Below, one piece after another: positions 33,751 to 45,200 of a stretch of 64,000 nucleotides of DNA. How positions within the stretch are numbered: position 1 is the first letter of the stretch; each line of letters opens with the position of its first letter. Source of the stretch: Symsagittifera roscoffensis (taxonomy: Eukaryota > Xenacoelomorpha > Acoela > Convolutidae). Made by a program: the position numbers and the translations under genes. The stretch lies in assembly GCF_963678635.1 (NCBI RefSeq), contig NC_087063.1:33826540-33890539 (forward strand), given 5' to 3'. The notes beneath the pieces are model-generated. The model worked only from the letters and a program-made list of their open reading frames with translations. It made no database searches and was not told the origin of the DNA.

Positions 33751-35560
33751 TGTAAATGAACGGACGCAATGATCTCGACACTCACACTTCAAGATACTTT
33801 AGAGAATTTATATCAACGTGTGGTCATGATCCTAAAAATTTTCGTGGAGTTTCAGAATAAGACTTACCTGTTGTCGAGGAAATTGTGCAAAAAAACTACT
33901 TCACATACGATTTCGATATTCAAGAAGGAGAATATGTAAGAAATCAATCTCGACGAATTATCGGAAGATTTGATAAAACAGTTAAACTACTGAGATTCAA
34001 CAATCATGTCATTCATACAAATGATATAGATAGCTTCTTCAAGTATTTTGAGTGTCCGAGTTGTGACATTTTGTTCGAAAAATTCCACAATTTTAACAAA
34101 TATCTTCTGAGATGCAAGGATCGAGTGAGACATGTTTATCCAAAGAACGGGTATGAGCTCCACAATACCTTGTTTGAAAAGCTAGAAGAATCCAATCTTC
34201 CAATTTCTGAAGATAACAAGCTTTTCAATAATCTAGCAATTTTCGATTTTGAGTCGATTTGTGTTCCTACAGAAGAACTAAAAGAAAAACAAACCAGGAT
34301 TGGAAAATGTTCCAATTTCAGTCTCTGTATCATCGAATCTGATTGATGAACCCATCTCTTTAAACAACAAGGATCCACAGAACTTGATTATTGATTTGGT
34401 AGCTAACCTCGAAGTGTTGGCTGAAAAAAGTAAGCTGGAAATGAGAACTAAATTTCAAGATATCGAAGTGGCTGTCAATGAACGAAAGAAAAAGAGCTTT
34501 GATGAACTGAACGAACGAGGTAAAAACTATTCAAGTAACCAATTTGAGTACGAAGACGAATGCATTGAAGATTCGGAGGAAGCAGATAAGTCAACACAAT
34601 TCTTGCGAATTCAGAAAAATCAGCTCATTGACTTGAAACAACATTTGGAGAAATTTAAAAATACTTTATCTGTTTTTGATTTTTAACAGCGGTAGATATG
34701 ATTGGAAATTGATCAAGTCCTACTCAATCTTTTATTTGATTCGCGATAAAGAACAAGAAACATCAGTCATCACAAAAGCGATATCTTTCAACTTTGGAGA
34801 TGTACAATTTCTCGACTTACTGAAGTTTCTGGGTGGAGCAACTACTCTGGACATTTTTCTCAAAGCCTATAAAATGGCGAAATCAAAAGATTCTTTCCCT
34901 ATGAGTAGTTTGATAACCCAGACAAACTTGACTTTCCCGAATTGCCTTCGTTTGAAGCTTTCTTTAGTAAACTTAGAAACAACAATCTTCTAGAAAAATT
35001 CTTCATTGATTATGGGAAGTTGAGAAAGAGTGAGGTTGATGAACAACAAGCACTGAAAAAGCTTCAAATCAAGACTATACCTCCATCTGGATTGAATAAT
35101 TACAATTACTTGCAAGAGACTTGGCAGAAAAACGGAATGACAGTGTTCAAAGAATTTTTGCAGTGGTACAATAACAAAGACGTTGTTCCAACCCTGGAGG
35201 CAATGCAAAAAATTATTCAGTTTTATCATAAAAAGGGGATAGATACGTTTAAACTTGGATGTACTCTTCCAAATCTAGACAACTAATGTCCACACAAATC
35301 TACAAATTACAGGTTTTATCCAATTTGCGAATGTGATAAAGATTTTTAAGAAAAAACTTGAGAAGACATGACTGGTGGACCTTCAAAACTTTTAATTGAT
35401 GAAACGTTCATCAGAAATAAAGGTAAATCGATCGTTGGAATTGATGCAAGCCAGCTTTACCTTTTCTCAAAGTGTCAAGATATGCCAACAGGACTGTCCA
35501 CGAGATGGGAGCTTGACACCGATATGAAGAAGTCTAAATCTAGACATAACCGATCTCACA
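33751..35560 (+). pseudogene. Protein-primed-type family B DNA polymerase pseudogene, duplicated part, copy 2
   Basis: This repeats 31941-33750 at an offset of exactly 1,810 bp. The single difference I found makes one codon ACG in copy 1 (near 33330) and ATG here (near 35140). All frameshifts and stops are shared, so the duplication followed inactivation. The bases CA at 31939-31940 and 33749-33750 give microhomology at the joint. A very recent duplication and an assembly duplication are both possible. Confidence 0.75.
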
Positions 35561-36511
35561 ACTTTGAGAATATGGTCATGTCTTTCTATCAGGAGTCAAG
35601 ACCAGAATGCAAAATTGAGAGCTTTTTCAAATCTGGAAAAAAGAAGAAAATGGACGGTTTTAATGTGGACAGTTATTGTGATCACTGTGAGACCATGTTC
35701 GAAGCAACAGGATGTTACTAGATCGTCCCTCCTTAACAGAACAGGATATGAAACGAGGTAATGAGAAGAGAGAGATGGATGATACGAGACGGGAATACAA
35801 AGTTGAAGAAATGTGGGAGAGTGAGTGTTGGGAAAATTTCAAAACCGAAGACTAGATCAAAAAACATGTCAGTACTTATTTTCCTTACAAGAAATTTTTT
35901 TCAACAGACTCCCTTCTAGCGAAAATAAAAGATGGATCACTTTTTGGCTATGCTCAATGCGATTTAATTGTTCCAGATGAACTGAAATCAAAATTTGCTA
36001 ACTTTCCTACAATTTTCAAAAATACTGAGGTTGGAAGAAACTATATTAGAGCTTATATGAAGAATTATGCAATCGAGAATAAAATGTTAAAATATCCTCA
36101 GTGAATGCTGATATCTAGTTTCAAGCTAGAAAATGGAACAGTTATAACTCCTCTCTTCAACTTTGATATGGAGCTTGGATTGCAGTGCACCAAAATTTAC
36201 CGTTATGTTCAATATTTTCCTCGGAAATGCTTTAATAGTTTCTTTCAGTCAGTAGTTGATGCTAGAAGTGAAGGAGATGAAAATTCTTTGTCAGGAGTTG
36301 TAGCAGAAACTATGAAGCTCTTAGGCAATTACTCCTACGGATATCAGACCATGGATAGATCCAGGCATACAATTACGAAGTATCTGAACGATGAAAAAAC
36401 TCATAAAGCGATCAATGAACCATTGTTTAACCCGATTGAATACAGTTGAAAAAGACTTGTATAAGAAGGAGTTGAACATGCGGAACTGAGAATTTTGGAA
36501 CTACACTATAT
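35561..36511 (+). pseudogene. DNA polymerase pseudogene, palm region after the duplication
   Basis: The frame from 35368 continues through 35561 to 35721, in a Cys-rich stretch (YCDHCETMFE). Coding-like sequence follows in other frames. An open piece at 36105-36449 holds motif B, KLLGNYSYGYQ, close to the usual K-x3-N-S-x-Y-G pattern. The coding sequence is cut near 36511 by a 297 bp repeat insertion. Confidence 0.7.
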
Positions 36512-36808
36512 TTTTGTACGATGCAGTATTTTGTTGGTGTTTTATCATAAAGTTAACCATTAATTTTTTTTTTCAATTGAAGAACTAGCGCTGAGATTTT
36601 TGGCGAAAAAACAAGGCATCTCTACACAAAACCCAAAAAAAAATTTTTTTTCTGACCATTATCTTACCATCACACAAACCTTGAAAGCTTACCATTGGTA
36701 TTCCCTATCTCAATACATTGTAGCCTCTATACCCAATGTTAATATATAGCTACATAGCATAAACTATGCCCGGAATCTATAACGTATATTAATACTTAGG
36801 GTAAGCCA
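36512..36808 (+). repeat. ~295 bp interspersed repeat inserted in the polymerase pseudogene
   Basis: This matches 37478-37768 over its length, starting TTTTGTACGATGCAGTATTT and ending near AATACTTAGGG. It contains no ORF. It interrupts polymerase coding sequence. A 34 bp coding segment before it (about 36478-36511) resembles the segment after it (about 36834-36867) but with several differences, so it is not a simple target-site duplication. Confidence 0.7.
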
Positions 36809-37427
36809 TCATTGTTGGATTTTTCATACTGCAGTATGCGAAACTGAGAATGTTGGAACTCCACTATAGCTTCTTTGACAACTTCTGTGATGTAAAAAAG
36901 TTTGCAGAGTTGGAGATGGATACAGACTAACTTTAACTGCTGAAGAAAATTTATATGACTGTATCCAACCAGAAAAAAGAGACCTTTGGGAAAAATTGAG
37001 GGAAAATGATTGCAGAGACTCTTTCAAGGCAGATCCAAAATCTGCTTTCTTCCCTTAAACGTGTTGCAGCATCCACAAAAAACATGATAAACGGGAGCCT
37101 GGACTTTTCAAAGAAAAATTTAGGTGCACAAAAATGCTCTGTGTATGTAGCAAGACATATTGCTGCTATGACAGGAAGTCAGATAAAATCACATTCAGTA
37201 GTAAAGAATTGAACGAACGAGTTCTAGAAGATTCTGGAGACGGACCCATGTCAAAATACAGGAGACTGCTCGATGAAGCAACCAACCTAACTTCTACAAA
37301 TAGAGGATTCAGAACCGTAAATCACATGGTGGCAACATATGAGCAAATAAAGAAAAGATTTAGTTATTTCTATCCAAAAAGACAAGTTCAAGATGATGGA
37401 ATTCATACAAAACCATTGCACTTATAA
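36809..37427 (+). pseudogene. DNA polymerase pseudogene, C-terminal part with motif C
   Basis: Around 36912-36926 the translation reads ELEMDTD, the catalytic motif C (D-T-D) of family B polymerases, followed at once by stop codons. Open pieces at 37006-37212 and 37134-37427 hold the Cys-rich C-terminal region (LCVCSKTYCCYD) and a natural-looking stop at 37427. This marks the 3' end of the polymerase gene. Confidence 0.7.
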
Positions 37428-37477
37428 GAACTGATGCAATGTATTAAGTTTATAACAAGTGATGCAATGTATTAAAC

Positions 37478-37768
37478 TTTTGTACGATGCAGTATTTTGT
37501 TGGTGTTTTATCATAAAGTTGACCATTAATTTCTCTTCAATTTGATAACGCGCGTCGAGATTTTTGGCGAAAAAAAAAACAAGACATCTCTACACAAAAC
37601 CCAAAAAAAATTAATTTTTCTTACCATTATCTTACCATTACACAAACCAAGAAAGCTTACCATTGGTATTCCCTATCTCAAAGCATTCCCTTTACCCTAT
37701 ACCCAATGTTAATACATAGCAAGGCTGGCCCGGAATCTATAACCTACCTTAATACTTAGGGTCAGCCA
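37478..37768 (+). repeat. ~290 bp interspersed repeat just after the polymerase
   Basis: Second copy of the repeat at 36512-36808, in the same orientation, about 50 bp after the polymerase stop. A 22 bp tandem duplication (GATGCAATGTATTAA motif, twice between 37431 and 37475) precedes it. No ORF or clear TIR was seen, so its class is unknown. Confidence 0.7.
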
Positions 37769-39340
37769 CGCTCCCTCCTCCCCCCACTTTAGCTCCAACA
37801 TCTTCTACTGGCGCGACCGAGTTAAATACGGCGCGAATTTTGCAACCACGGTGAAGTCGGCACCCCTCAGAAATGCAGAAATGGCGCGACCACAAATTGT
37901 GATCTCTGCACTTTCTGCTGATGGCGCGACTTTCGCTACCAACTCGGAGACGGCGCAAACAGCGCGACTCATAAAACCTGTCCAGCTTTTCGCGACTTAA
38001 ACTCTAGTCGTGACTATGCAGTTTGGGTCTGGATCCGGATGTGGCGAGTCTTTCAAAGTCTGGTCTGGACTTGAGTCTGGGACCTCGAGCCGGGTATCGA
38101 CCCTTGGTGTGACGATTACTTTAATATCGAATGTTTACAAAATACAAATAGCCCCGTAAATTGTTCAGTTATTTCTTAGAAAAAACAAAAAAACTCAGTT
38201 GATGTTTTTACCTGTGCCCACAAAACTGAAGAATCGGAGAAGTAGGTAAATCATTATTGAATCAAATTAGTTTTGTCATATTTTCGTTACTAAATTTTGT
38301 CAACAGAAACTCAAGGTGAACTCAAAGAGAAATGTATTCAGCATTTATTTATAATCATCGATATTATGGGTATTATAGAAGAATACTACCAGCGCGAAGT
38401 ATCAAAAGCTGCAAGCACGCTAGAATTATCACCTTCAACCTAAATTTTGTTGCAAGTCACAATTATTCAAAAAAAATGAACAAGATAACTGAATTCAATA
38501 ACAAGCTACGAACAAAACAAAAATCTGTTCAAAATAGTGGCAAATCGCAAATCGTCGCAAGTCGCAAATTTTCAAAAAAAAAACGAACAAGAAAGCTCAA
38601 TTCAATAACAAAAATCTGTTTAAAATAGTTGGTTGTAGAAGTACAGGGATTTGACCCCTCTGCCGACCCAAAGAGTCCCCTTTGTACTATTTTGAGATAT
38701 CAATTTTTGGCTGGCTGACCTTAAATTTATTCTAAAGGCGCCTTCGGAGCAAAAATATACTATTTTGAAGGGGGAGTGCGCGCCGAAAAAACGCGATTTT
38801 GTGGTCAAAATTTTCCAAACGCGTTTTTTCAAAAATTTCTAAGGTCGACCAAAATTTTCCCTGAGTAAAAGGTAGCCCCACCATGCATCTTGCTTGAAAA
38901 AGTATTTTTGTATGCGAAAAAGAAAACTTGATTCTCCCATAATTGTTAATTGTGGTTTCTGCGATTCAAAGAGGATCTATGAAAGGCTATCCAGCCTGTC
39001 TTATGCGTAGCCCGTTTCTTTTATTCCCCACAGTGCACACTAATTTATTTTGTTGAGCGAACCACTTTTTTTGCGCCTCAAGGTCGCTTTTTGCGACTAG
39101 TGTTTTCACGTGATACCACTATTGCAGACGAAATCTATAATGCTGTAGTAGACCTGAAGCTAGAGGTCAATTGAGAGCTCGTCCACGCACATTAGCATTG
39201 TCTTGGTAAGGTATCTATTACACGATCTGACGATCACAAAAAGAACGCCTTACCACTATGCTAAGTGCCTCGCGACTTTTTTTACGCCGATCCAAGGCCC
39301 ATTGAGTGAGAGCGTGTATTATAATGCGCCCCGATTTGAT
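37769..39340. other. Repeat-rich, gene-free region
   Basis: GC-richer sequence at 37770-38110 has repeated GGCGCGA motifs. An imperfect ~85 bp tandem duplication lies at about 38452-38540 and 38557-38630 (AATTCAATAACAA ... AAAATCTGTT). A repeat at about 38640-38840 (GACCCCTCTGCCGACCC) recurs near 60298-60365. At 39225-39290 the minus strand has a TTAGCATAGTGGTAAGGCG stretch that resembles a tRNA A box, without a convincing B box. Confidence 0.5.
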
Positions 39341-40525
39341 ATATCGCGCTCTTCGAAAAAAAAACTAAAAAATCATCTTAGTCAACGCTTCTGCACTGCA
39401 TTCGAAGTCTCAGAAAGAATCGCTGACTTTCAGTGTTCATCATTCACCCTCAATCTGCACTCATATTGGCAACTCAAACTCTTTTAAGAAAAACTCAATG
39501 GACGGCCGCATTTAAATGTATGTCATGTCAATACAACGGCAACAAAAAGCGTTTTTTTCCTTCTAGAATGTAAGGATTAATCAAGCTTGGGGTGGCTTTT
39601 CTGACCAGTTAAACTCGGCGATCAAACTAATAGTTTTGAACAAAAATTTCGGATCAACCATACGCCCCCCCCCCCCCCCCCCTAAGTTACATACTACGGA
39701 ATCCCCCCCTAGCCACGCAAATTTGATTCCATATATCTTTAGCATTTCAAACAAGCGCTAAAAACATTTTAAATTAAAAAACTTGGAACAGCTATTTTGT
39801 TTATACTGTGAACTACACTAGAAACATTATTCTGTAGAAATATTTTGTTGTTTTACTGAAACTTTTGTTCAAAACTATTAATCAATTATTTTTAAACGAC
39901 AAATTTGATCGATATAGTAAGCATTCCAAATTAGTATCTGAAAAACCCGTGTTTTAAGCACCCATTCTAAACCAATTTGGAGGAAGGGGTATATTTTTCG
40001 TTTGATTGAAAATTTTGACTGTTTTGTATACCCTCTCACAACATTTGGATTTCATTTTAAAAAAATACTAGCTTTTCGCGGCTGAATGGATGACTCGTCT
40101 GACGAGGTCAATGGAGTTGCAATCTGGTATTGAAACTCAGAACCTTGTTAAATATCCATATATGCCCTCGATCCCTGATATACAGCCATGTTTGACACGG
40201 AATAGCAGCTTTGGTCTCTTTTTTGACCATGGATTCAGCAAACCATGTTTTAGTCCTTGTTTACGGAACCCGCAGCAAAAAATATGATCTGGTAATTGCT
40301 CTTCAAAAAAACTAAATAATCATCTTATTAACGCTTCTGCGCTGCATTCGAAGTCTCAGGAGGAATCGCTGACTTTCAGTGTTCATCATTTAATATAAAT
40401 GACAACTTTTGACCTGCGGTTCACCCTCAATTAGCACTCATATTGGCAACTCAAACTCTTTGAAGAAAAACTCAAGGGACGGCTACTTTTAAATGTATGT
40501 CATGTCAATACAACTGCAATTTTTC
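39340..40525. repeat. Pair of ~200 bp direct repeats
   Basis: About 39345-39545 is repeated at about 40290-40525 in the same orientation. Shared blocks include GCATTCGAAGTCTCAG, GCTGACTTTCAGTGTTCATC and AAATGTATGTCATGTCAATA. The second copy has an extra ~35 bp. They flank about 750 bp that includes a run of about 20 C at 39664-39683. They lie beyond the 3' side of the minus-strand gypsy relic, so they could be decayed LTR-related sequence. Confidence 0.55.
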
Positions 40526-40804
40526 TTTTCCCGATCTGCTGTGAAAATCGCTCGCTCGCCCGCTTGGCCTGCTTGAAAATTTCTTGCTTTATTGGAACTC
40601 AACAGTAATTGCTTCGGTTGCGTTTGTCGCCCGCTTGTTTGAAATCCTTCATCCGTTTCATGGACCTGTTCAATGACTATTTTAGGGCGCTACTGCTTAG
40701 CTGGTCCTCTGGCAGATTTGCTCCTGTTGGCACTCTTCCTGTGATCTGTTTCGAGGCTATTGGCCGGTCGTCGTCTTCGTTCGTATTAGAACCCTTGTCT
40801 GAAT

Positions 40805-43243
40805 TTAATCTACAACCTTTTCGGATCGTTTCAATTGGGAGGCTGTGTTACCTAAAATCGATTTTGTGGCGCCCTGCCAGCTTGTTCCGCTGCTCGTGCG
40901 TTGAAACTTTTGCTGGCCCGTGCGTTGAAACACTACGTCCGCTGATGCGGCTCCCATGCTAAGCCCTGCAGTTACTCGTACTGAAGGTTCGTCAATTTGA
41001 TTCGTTTCTTGACCGTCGATTAATCGTATTGCGTGATTGCGCAACCTGTCTCTGTATTTCGAGTCTGATTGGACTCCACTCTCAATTTTGTTTTCGCTGG
41101 GTTTGGCGTATCCTAAACCGAGGGTCTCATTTCTCTAAACGTGCAGTTTTAGTTTTTAGTACGTTAGATCAATTTCAATTGCGTAGGGACTGTTTTCTTA
41201 TTTCTATGCACAGTTTTCGCTTCCCGACCCTGATGTGCTTCAAAAGGCGTGATTGTCCTCTTTGCGTTATGCAGTACATGTAAGGTTCCGAGGGCTCTTT
41301 CGGCCATCCTCTCCAAGGGATCCCGTTTGTCTTCTCCAGCATATGCTAAAACTGATTTCTTCCGTGGTCGGTGGTAATTCACTGGCGATTGCATTATCTC
41401 TATACCACTGCTACAGAAAGATGTAATCTCCTTTGACATAAAATTTGATCGCTTATCCACAAAGTTTTTTTCTATGCACCCCATGGTTATTTCTTTATGA
41501 TTTTAAAACCAAAGAGTTTTGTCTGAACAGTTTGTTCTGCTGACCATTGCTGATGGCCATTGCGAAAAATGATCCAACGCCACTATCACATAGTTTTTGA
41601 TTCAATTAGATAACCCCCAAAAATTTAACTGGAAGGCTTTATTAGGCTCCCATGGTTACGTTAGTTTCCATATTCATCCCTTGATGCACATAGGTTTAAG
41701 GTTCGTACCCCCCAACATGAACTCCCCGCAATTCTCGGCAATTGAGGCTATGTTCCTATGTTTATAGGAAAACCAAATATCCTTCGCCGCTGTGAACATG
41801 TTCGATTTGCCCTGGTGGTAGTAATGCGGTCCGTTTTTGATTGCTTTGAGCAGAGTTTTTGGGTATCAGCTTATCGTCCATTCATAGGACATTTTCTCGT
41901 ACGTGGAAGTCGTTCACAATTTGTGATCAAAATTTTTTCACTTTGTGCTCATTTGATGGGAGGTCTGGTTCTTTCAATTTCACCATCTCACAAATGACGT
42001 GTAGTTGCGGCTCAAAAAAAATTAACCAAATAGCTCAGGATGAGAAAATTTTCTGGAGAAAAGTCTTTATTTTCGGGGTACTGTCGACACTTAGCACTTC
42101 TTGGGATGCACCGAAGGAAAAATTCTCCTTTAAACACGAAGTAATCGTATTGATAAATCGTATTGGTGATTGCATTTGTATAGGACTTTCATGTGCTCCT
42201 GTTCTCCTCTCTAGTTTCGCCGTCGCTGATGACTATGCATAAAAGCCATTCAAAAAATGACAATTGTTTTAAATGTACTATCCATCGTGCACAAGCATCC
42301 ACTGCTTTCTTTAGAATTAGTATTTGCTCCAACTATTTTTGAATTTCCGTCGCATGACCATCAGTGTATGCAACTTTCTGCCTTTTGATTGGTTGTCATC
42401 TCGTTGCATGATTCTTCGCCCTCTATCGAGTGTGTTGAAAACTATGTTTGCATATTGCATTCTGGTTAGCTGGTCCTTTCATTTTTGAGGTATTATTTAT
42501 TTTTATATCGGGTCTCTTGGAAATATAAGTAGAATGTTGGTTCCGAGGGCGCTCTAGCAGGAGTTGGTTTTCGACACTGTAGACAAACCATCGTGTACCG
42601 AAATAAGCATTGCTTGCTTTTGGGATTTTGCGACAAGTTATCTGCCAACCCCATTTGTACCCCCAAGTTTTTGTTCCACTTGAAAAACTGAGGAAATTAG
42701 TCTATCTAGCCATCTTGTTAATCGTCTAAGCATAGTTCTATTGCTCTTTCTTTTTACCGTTAAATAGCAATACTGGCGCCGTATGGTCCGTTATGATCAA
42801 AAGATCTTAAATCAAAACGTAGTTTTGGAAATACTCCACACTACCAATAGATTTTTAACTCGTTTGCTGAGTTTTTTTTTCAGATTTGTTCAAGTAATGT
42901 GATGCGACTGAAATTGGGGGCCAATTTTTACAAGAGTTTTTCTAACGCGGCCCCCAATCCGCTGCGACTTCCATAGAAAGCTTTTGTGATATCAATGTGA
43001 ACGAATTGTTTTAATTCTCGAATGTTCGCAGCCTGGCACTCAGGATTTTTGAAATGTAGGTTGACACTCCGTTGTCCATAGGTATTCCTTTTTCCGGCTG
43101 AGTAACGATCTCAACAGCGCTGATGAGTTTGCTAACAACAGAAGATATTTATGCAGATTGAGGATTGATCCCATGAACGATTGCAACTGCAAAGGTGTGC
43201 GAGACGGTTTGAGCGCTTCGATGGGGTCCATAAAACGCTTCAA
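40805..43243 (-). pseudogene. Ty3/gypsy retrotransposon pol relic
   Basis: Reading on the minus strand from 43243, the first 67 codons match the connection between reverse transcriptase and RNase H of Ty3/gypsy elements: a D-P-x-E-A ... FMGSI-NLHKYL block, then the YLWTTECQPTF pattern. Further down, broken frames at 41840-41160 hold integrase-like sequence: a CxxG zinc-binding remnant, NLKPMCIKG, a DKRSNFMSKEI-FCSSGIE block and the TPFEAHQGRE block. The frame 41044-40805 follows the integrase. Stops and frameshifts are frequent, and the RT catalytic region upstream is missing, so it is an old 5'-truncated copy. Confidence 0.7.
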
Positions 43244-43480
43244 TTGAATTCAATTGCACAAAAATGCAAACAAAAACTAGACACCGAATGTTAGGGCATA
43301 CCGGTTGGCTAAGAACTTATCAGTCTTAAAATCAGTTAACACTAAATTGGGTTGAGCTATTTGGTTCAAATTTTGCCTAATTAGGCTCAAATTATACGTT
43401 TATTTCAATATTGCATATTGGTGTAGTTAATTTGGAGTTTTACAAAAATTATACTTTTTTTGTTGTCAAATCTTAAGCAG

Positions 43481-43990
43481 AACAAAACTGCTCGTATATC
43501 AGGGCAAAGCCCTGAAAATTTCCACTACCCCTCAATCCATATCGAATAGTATCGGATAGTATCCATATCCATATATTTTTATAATTATTGAAAAAACTGT
43601 AACTTTTAGGCAATCTCAAAGATCAAGTGTGATAATTTGAATTGCACGAAATTAATACGACTGATTAGCTAGCCTCAATTCAATTCGGAAGGACTTTGTT
43701 GAGCGCAATAAATCGCCACGCGTAAAAAAAATGCGTTACTTTTTAAGGATTTTTGATATAATTTACAAAGTGCGCATAAAAAAATAGTCCAGAGCATGGA
43801 CAAAAATGGCAATTTCTGCTTCCCAAAAACTCAACTTCCCGAATTTTTGCAAAAAATGGCCGGTTGTAAAAAATATTTAGGGAGTCGATATTTTTAATGG
43901 GGCATACAAATTGTTTGTTAAAACTTTTATCTCGAAAACGACTTTAAGAAAAATGTCGTAATAATATTCATGTTTTGCTCCAAAATTTGA
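43481..43990 (-). mobile_element. Helentron-like element, family A
   Basis: It starts with the terminal sequence AACAAAACTGCTCGTATATC and the hairpin arm CAGGGCAAAGCCCTG. The internal block CGCCACGCGTAA matches the other copies in inverted orientation. The far end is worn and only approximate. Confidence 0.5.
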
Positions 43991-44175
43991 AATTTTTATC
44001 TTTCATAAATTGGTAATTGTTTGTACATGATATGATTTCCGCATGTTTTACGGTTTAAAATTTGAAAACTGGTGATACATTAAAGTTAAAAAGTTACTGT
44101 GAATTTTTTAATATTCAAAAGTGCGAAATCAATTAAGCAAAATATGCTTTGATATAATTTGGTATCATCATATCT

Positions 44176-44698
44176 TGTTGTTACGACTTTCGTAACAAAA
44201 GAAACGGAATATTTGTGCTCGGGGTAGGTTTCTTTTTCTTCAGACAAACTTCGACAAATTTAATTAGCCATTTTTGACGGATTTTTTTTTACCATTCAAA
44301 AGGTTTGTTGTCTTGAGCTCAAACTTGAAAAGATATTTCACATGTGATGAATTTTTGCAAAATTATGAGGGCTTAAGATTCCCTTTTTGGCCAATTTGGG
44401 ACAATTAACGCGCGATATATTTCGCGCTATTAACGCGTACGCAGAGATTTAATCCGTCTCAGAAATCGTACCATGGTTGAGGGAAGCTTATTTGCCATAG
44501 TTGATTTATTACTAGGAGCAAAATCTATCACATTGTACGTTATATGGCGTGTGGGGGATGACTTTCGCAAAAATCTCAAATTGAAAAATATATATATATT
44601 TGTTTTCTTTTATATAATTTTTCATGTTTTTACTGCTCCATAGACCTTAAAAGCAGTCAGTTTATTCAGACTCTCGCCCTGATACGAGCAGTCTTGTT
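44176..44698 (+). mobile_element. Helentron-like element, family A
   Basis: A nearly full-length copy from TTGTTACGACTTTCGTAAC to GAGCAGTCTTGTT. The terminal hairpin is imperfect here. It contains the conserved internal block ATTAACGCGTACGCAGAG. Non-coding. Confidence 0.6.
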
Positions 44699-44960
44699 GA
44701 TTTAAATTTTGATTGATTGATGTTATCAAACTGGAAGACCTGTTTTTGTTTTTTTTTCGATGCTGATTCATAGAGAAGTTCAAATAGCTTCAATCTGTGA
44801 TCCAATTGCTTAATACAAAATTTTTGTTTTTCTTTAAAGAAGCGCTAATCAATTTTCGCTTTTCTCAAAAATGGTTTCAATGATATACTGAAACACACAT
44901 CCACGCACGAAAAATGACTGTCGTATAATTCAATACCACAAAAACGCTTATCATACAATA

Positions 44961-45200
44961 AGGGGCGGATCTAGGATTTTCTCGAGTGGGGCGGATTTTC
45001 TGAGTTCTCCCGTAATTACTATTTTGATCAAATTTTTTGACTCGCAGGCAAGTTTCTGAAAAACAAACAGGCCAAAAAAGGCGTTTTTTTTTGTTCTTTT
45101 AGGGCAATTTTGACCAAAACATTGCGTTTCTTCGGTGCGCGCTCCCCCCTGAAAATTAATATATTTTGGCGAATTTTGGCGTCCACCCTCCCAACCTCTA
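44961..45200. mobile_element. GGGGCGGATCTAGGATTTT repeat, family B
   Basis: It begins GGGGCGGATCTAGGATTTTCTCGAG. Related starts occur at 57500, 59492 and 60263. The right boundary is approximate. Such GGGGCGGAT-type ends are common in hAT-like non-autonomous elements, but the class is not proven. The minus-strand frames over it (45277-44951) are probably not genes. Confidence 0.45.

Noticed and set aside
39225-39290. tRNA gene on the minus strand
   Set aside because: Only an A-box-like stretch is present; no B box or cloverleaf stems.
39664-39683. Run of about 20 C
   Set aside because: A simple homopolymer with nearby shorter C runs; no structure or function supported, and its length is prone to sequencing error.
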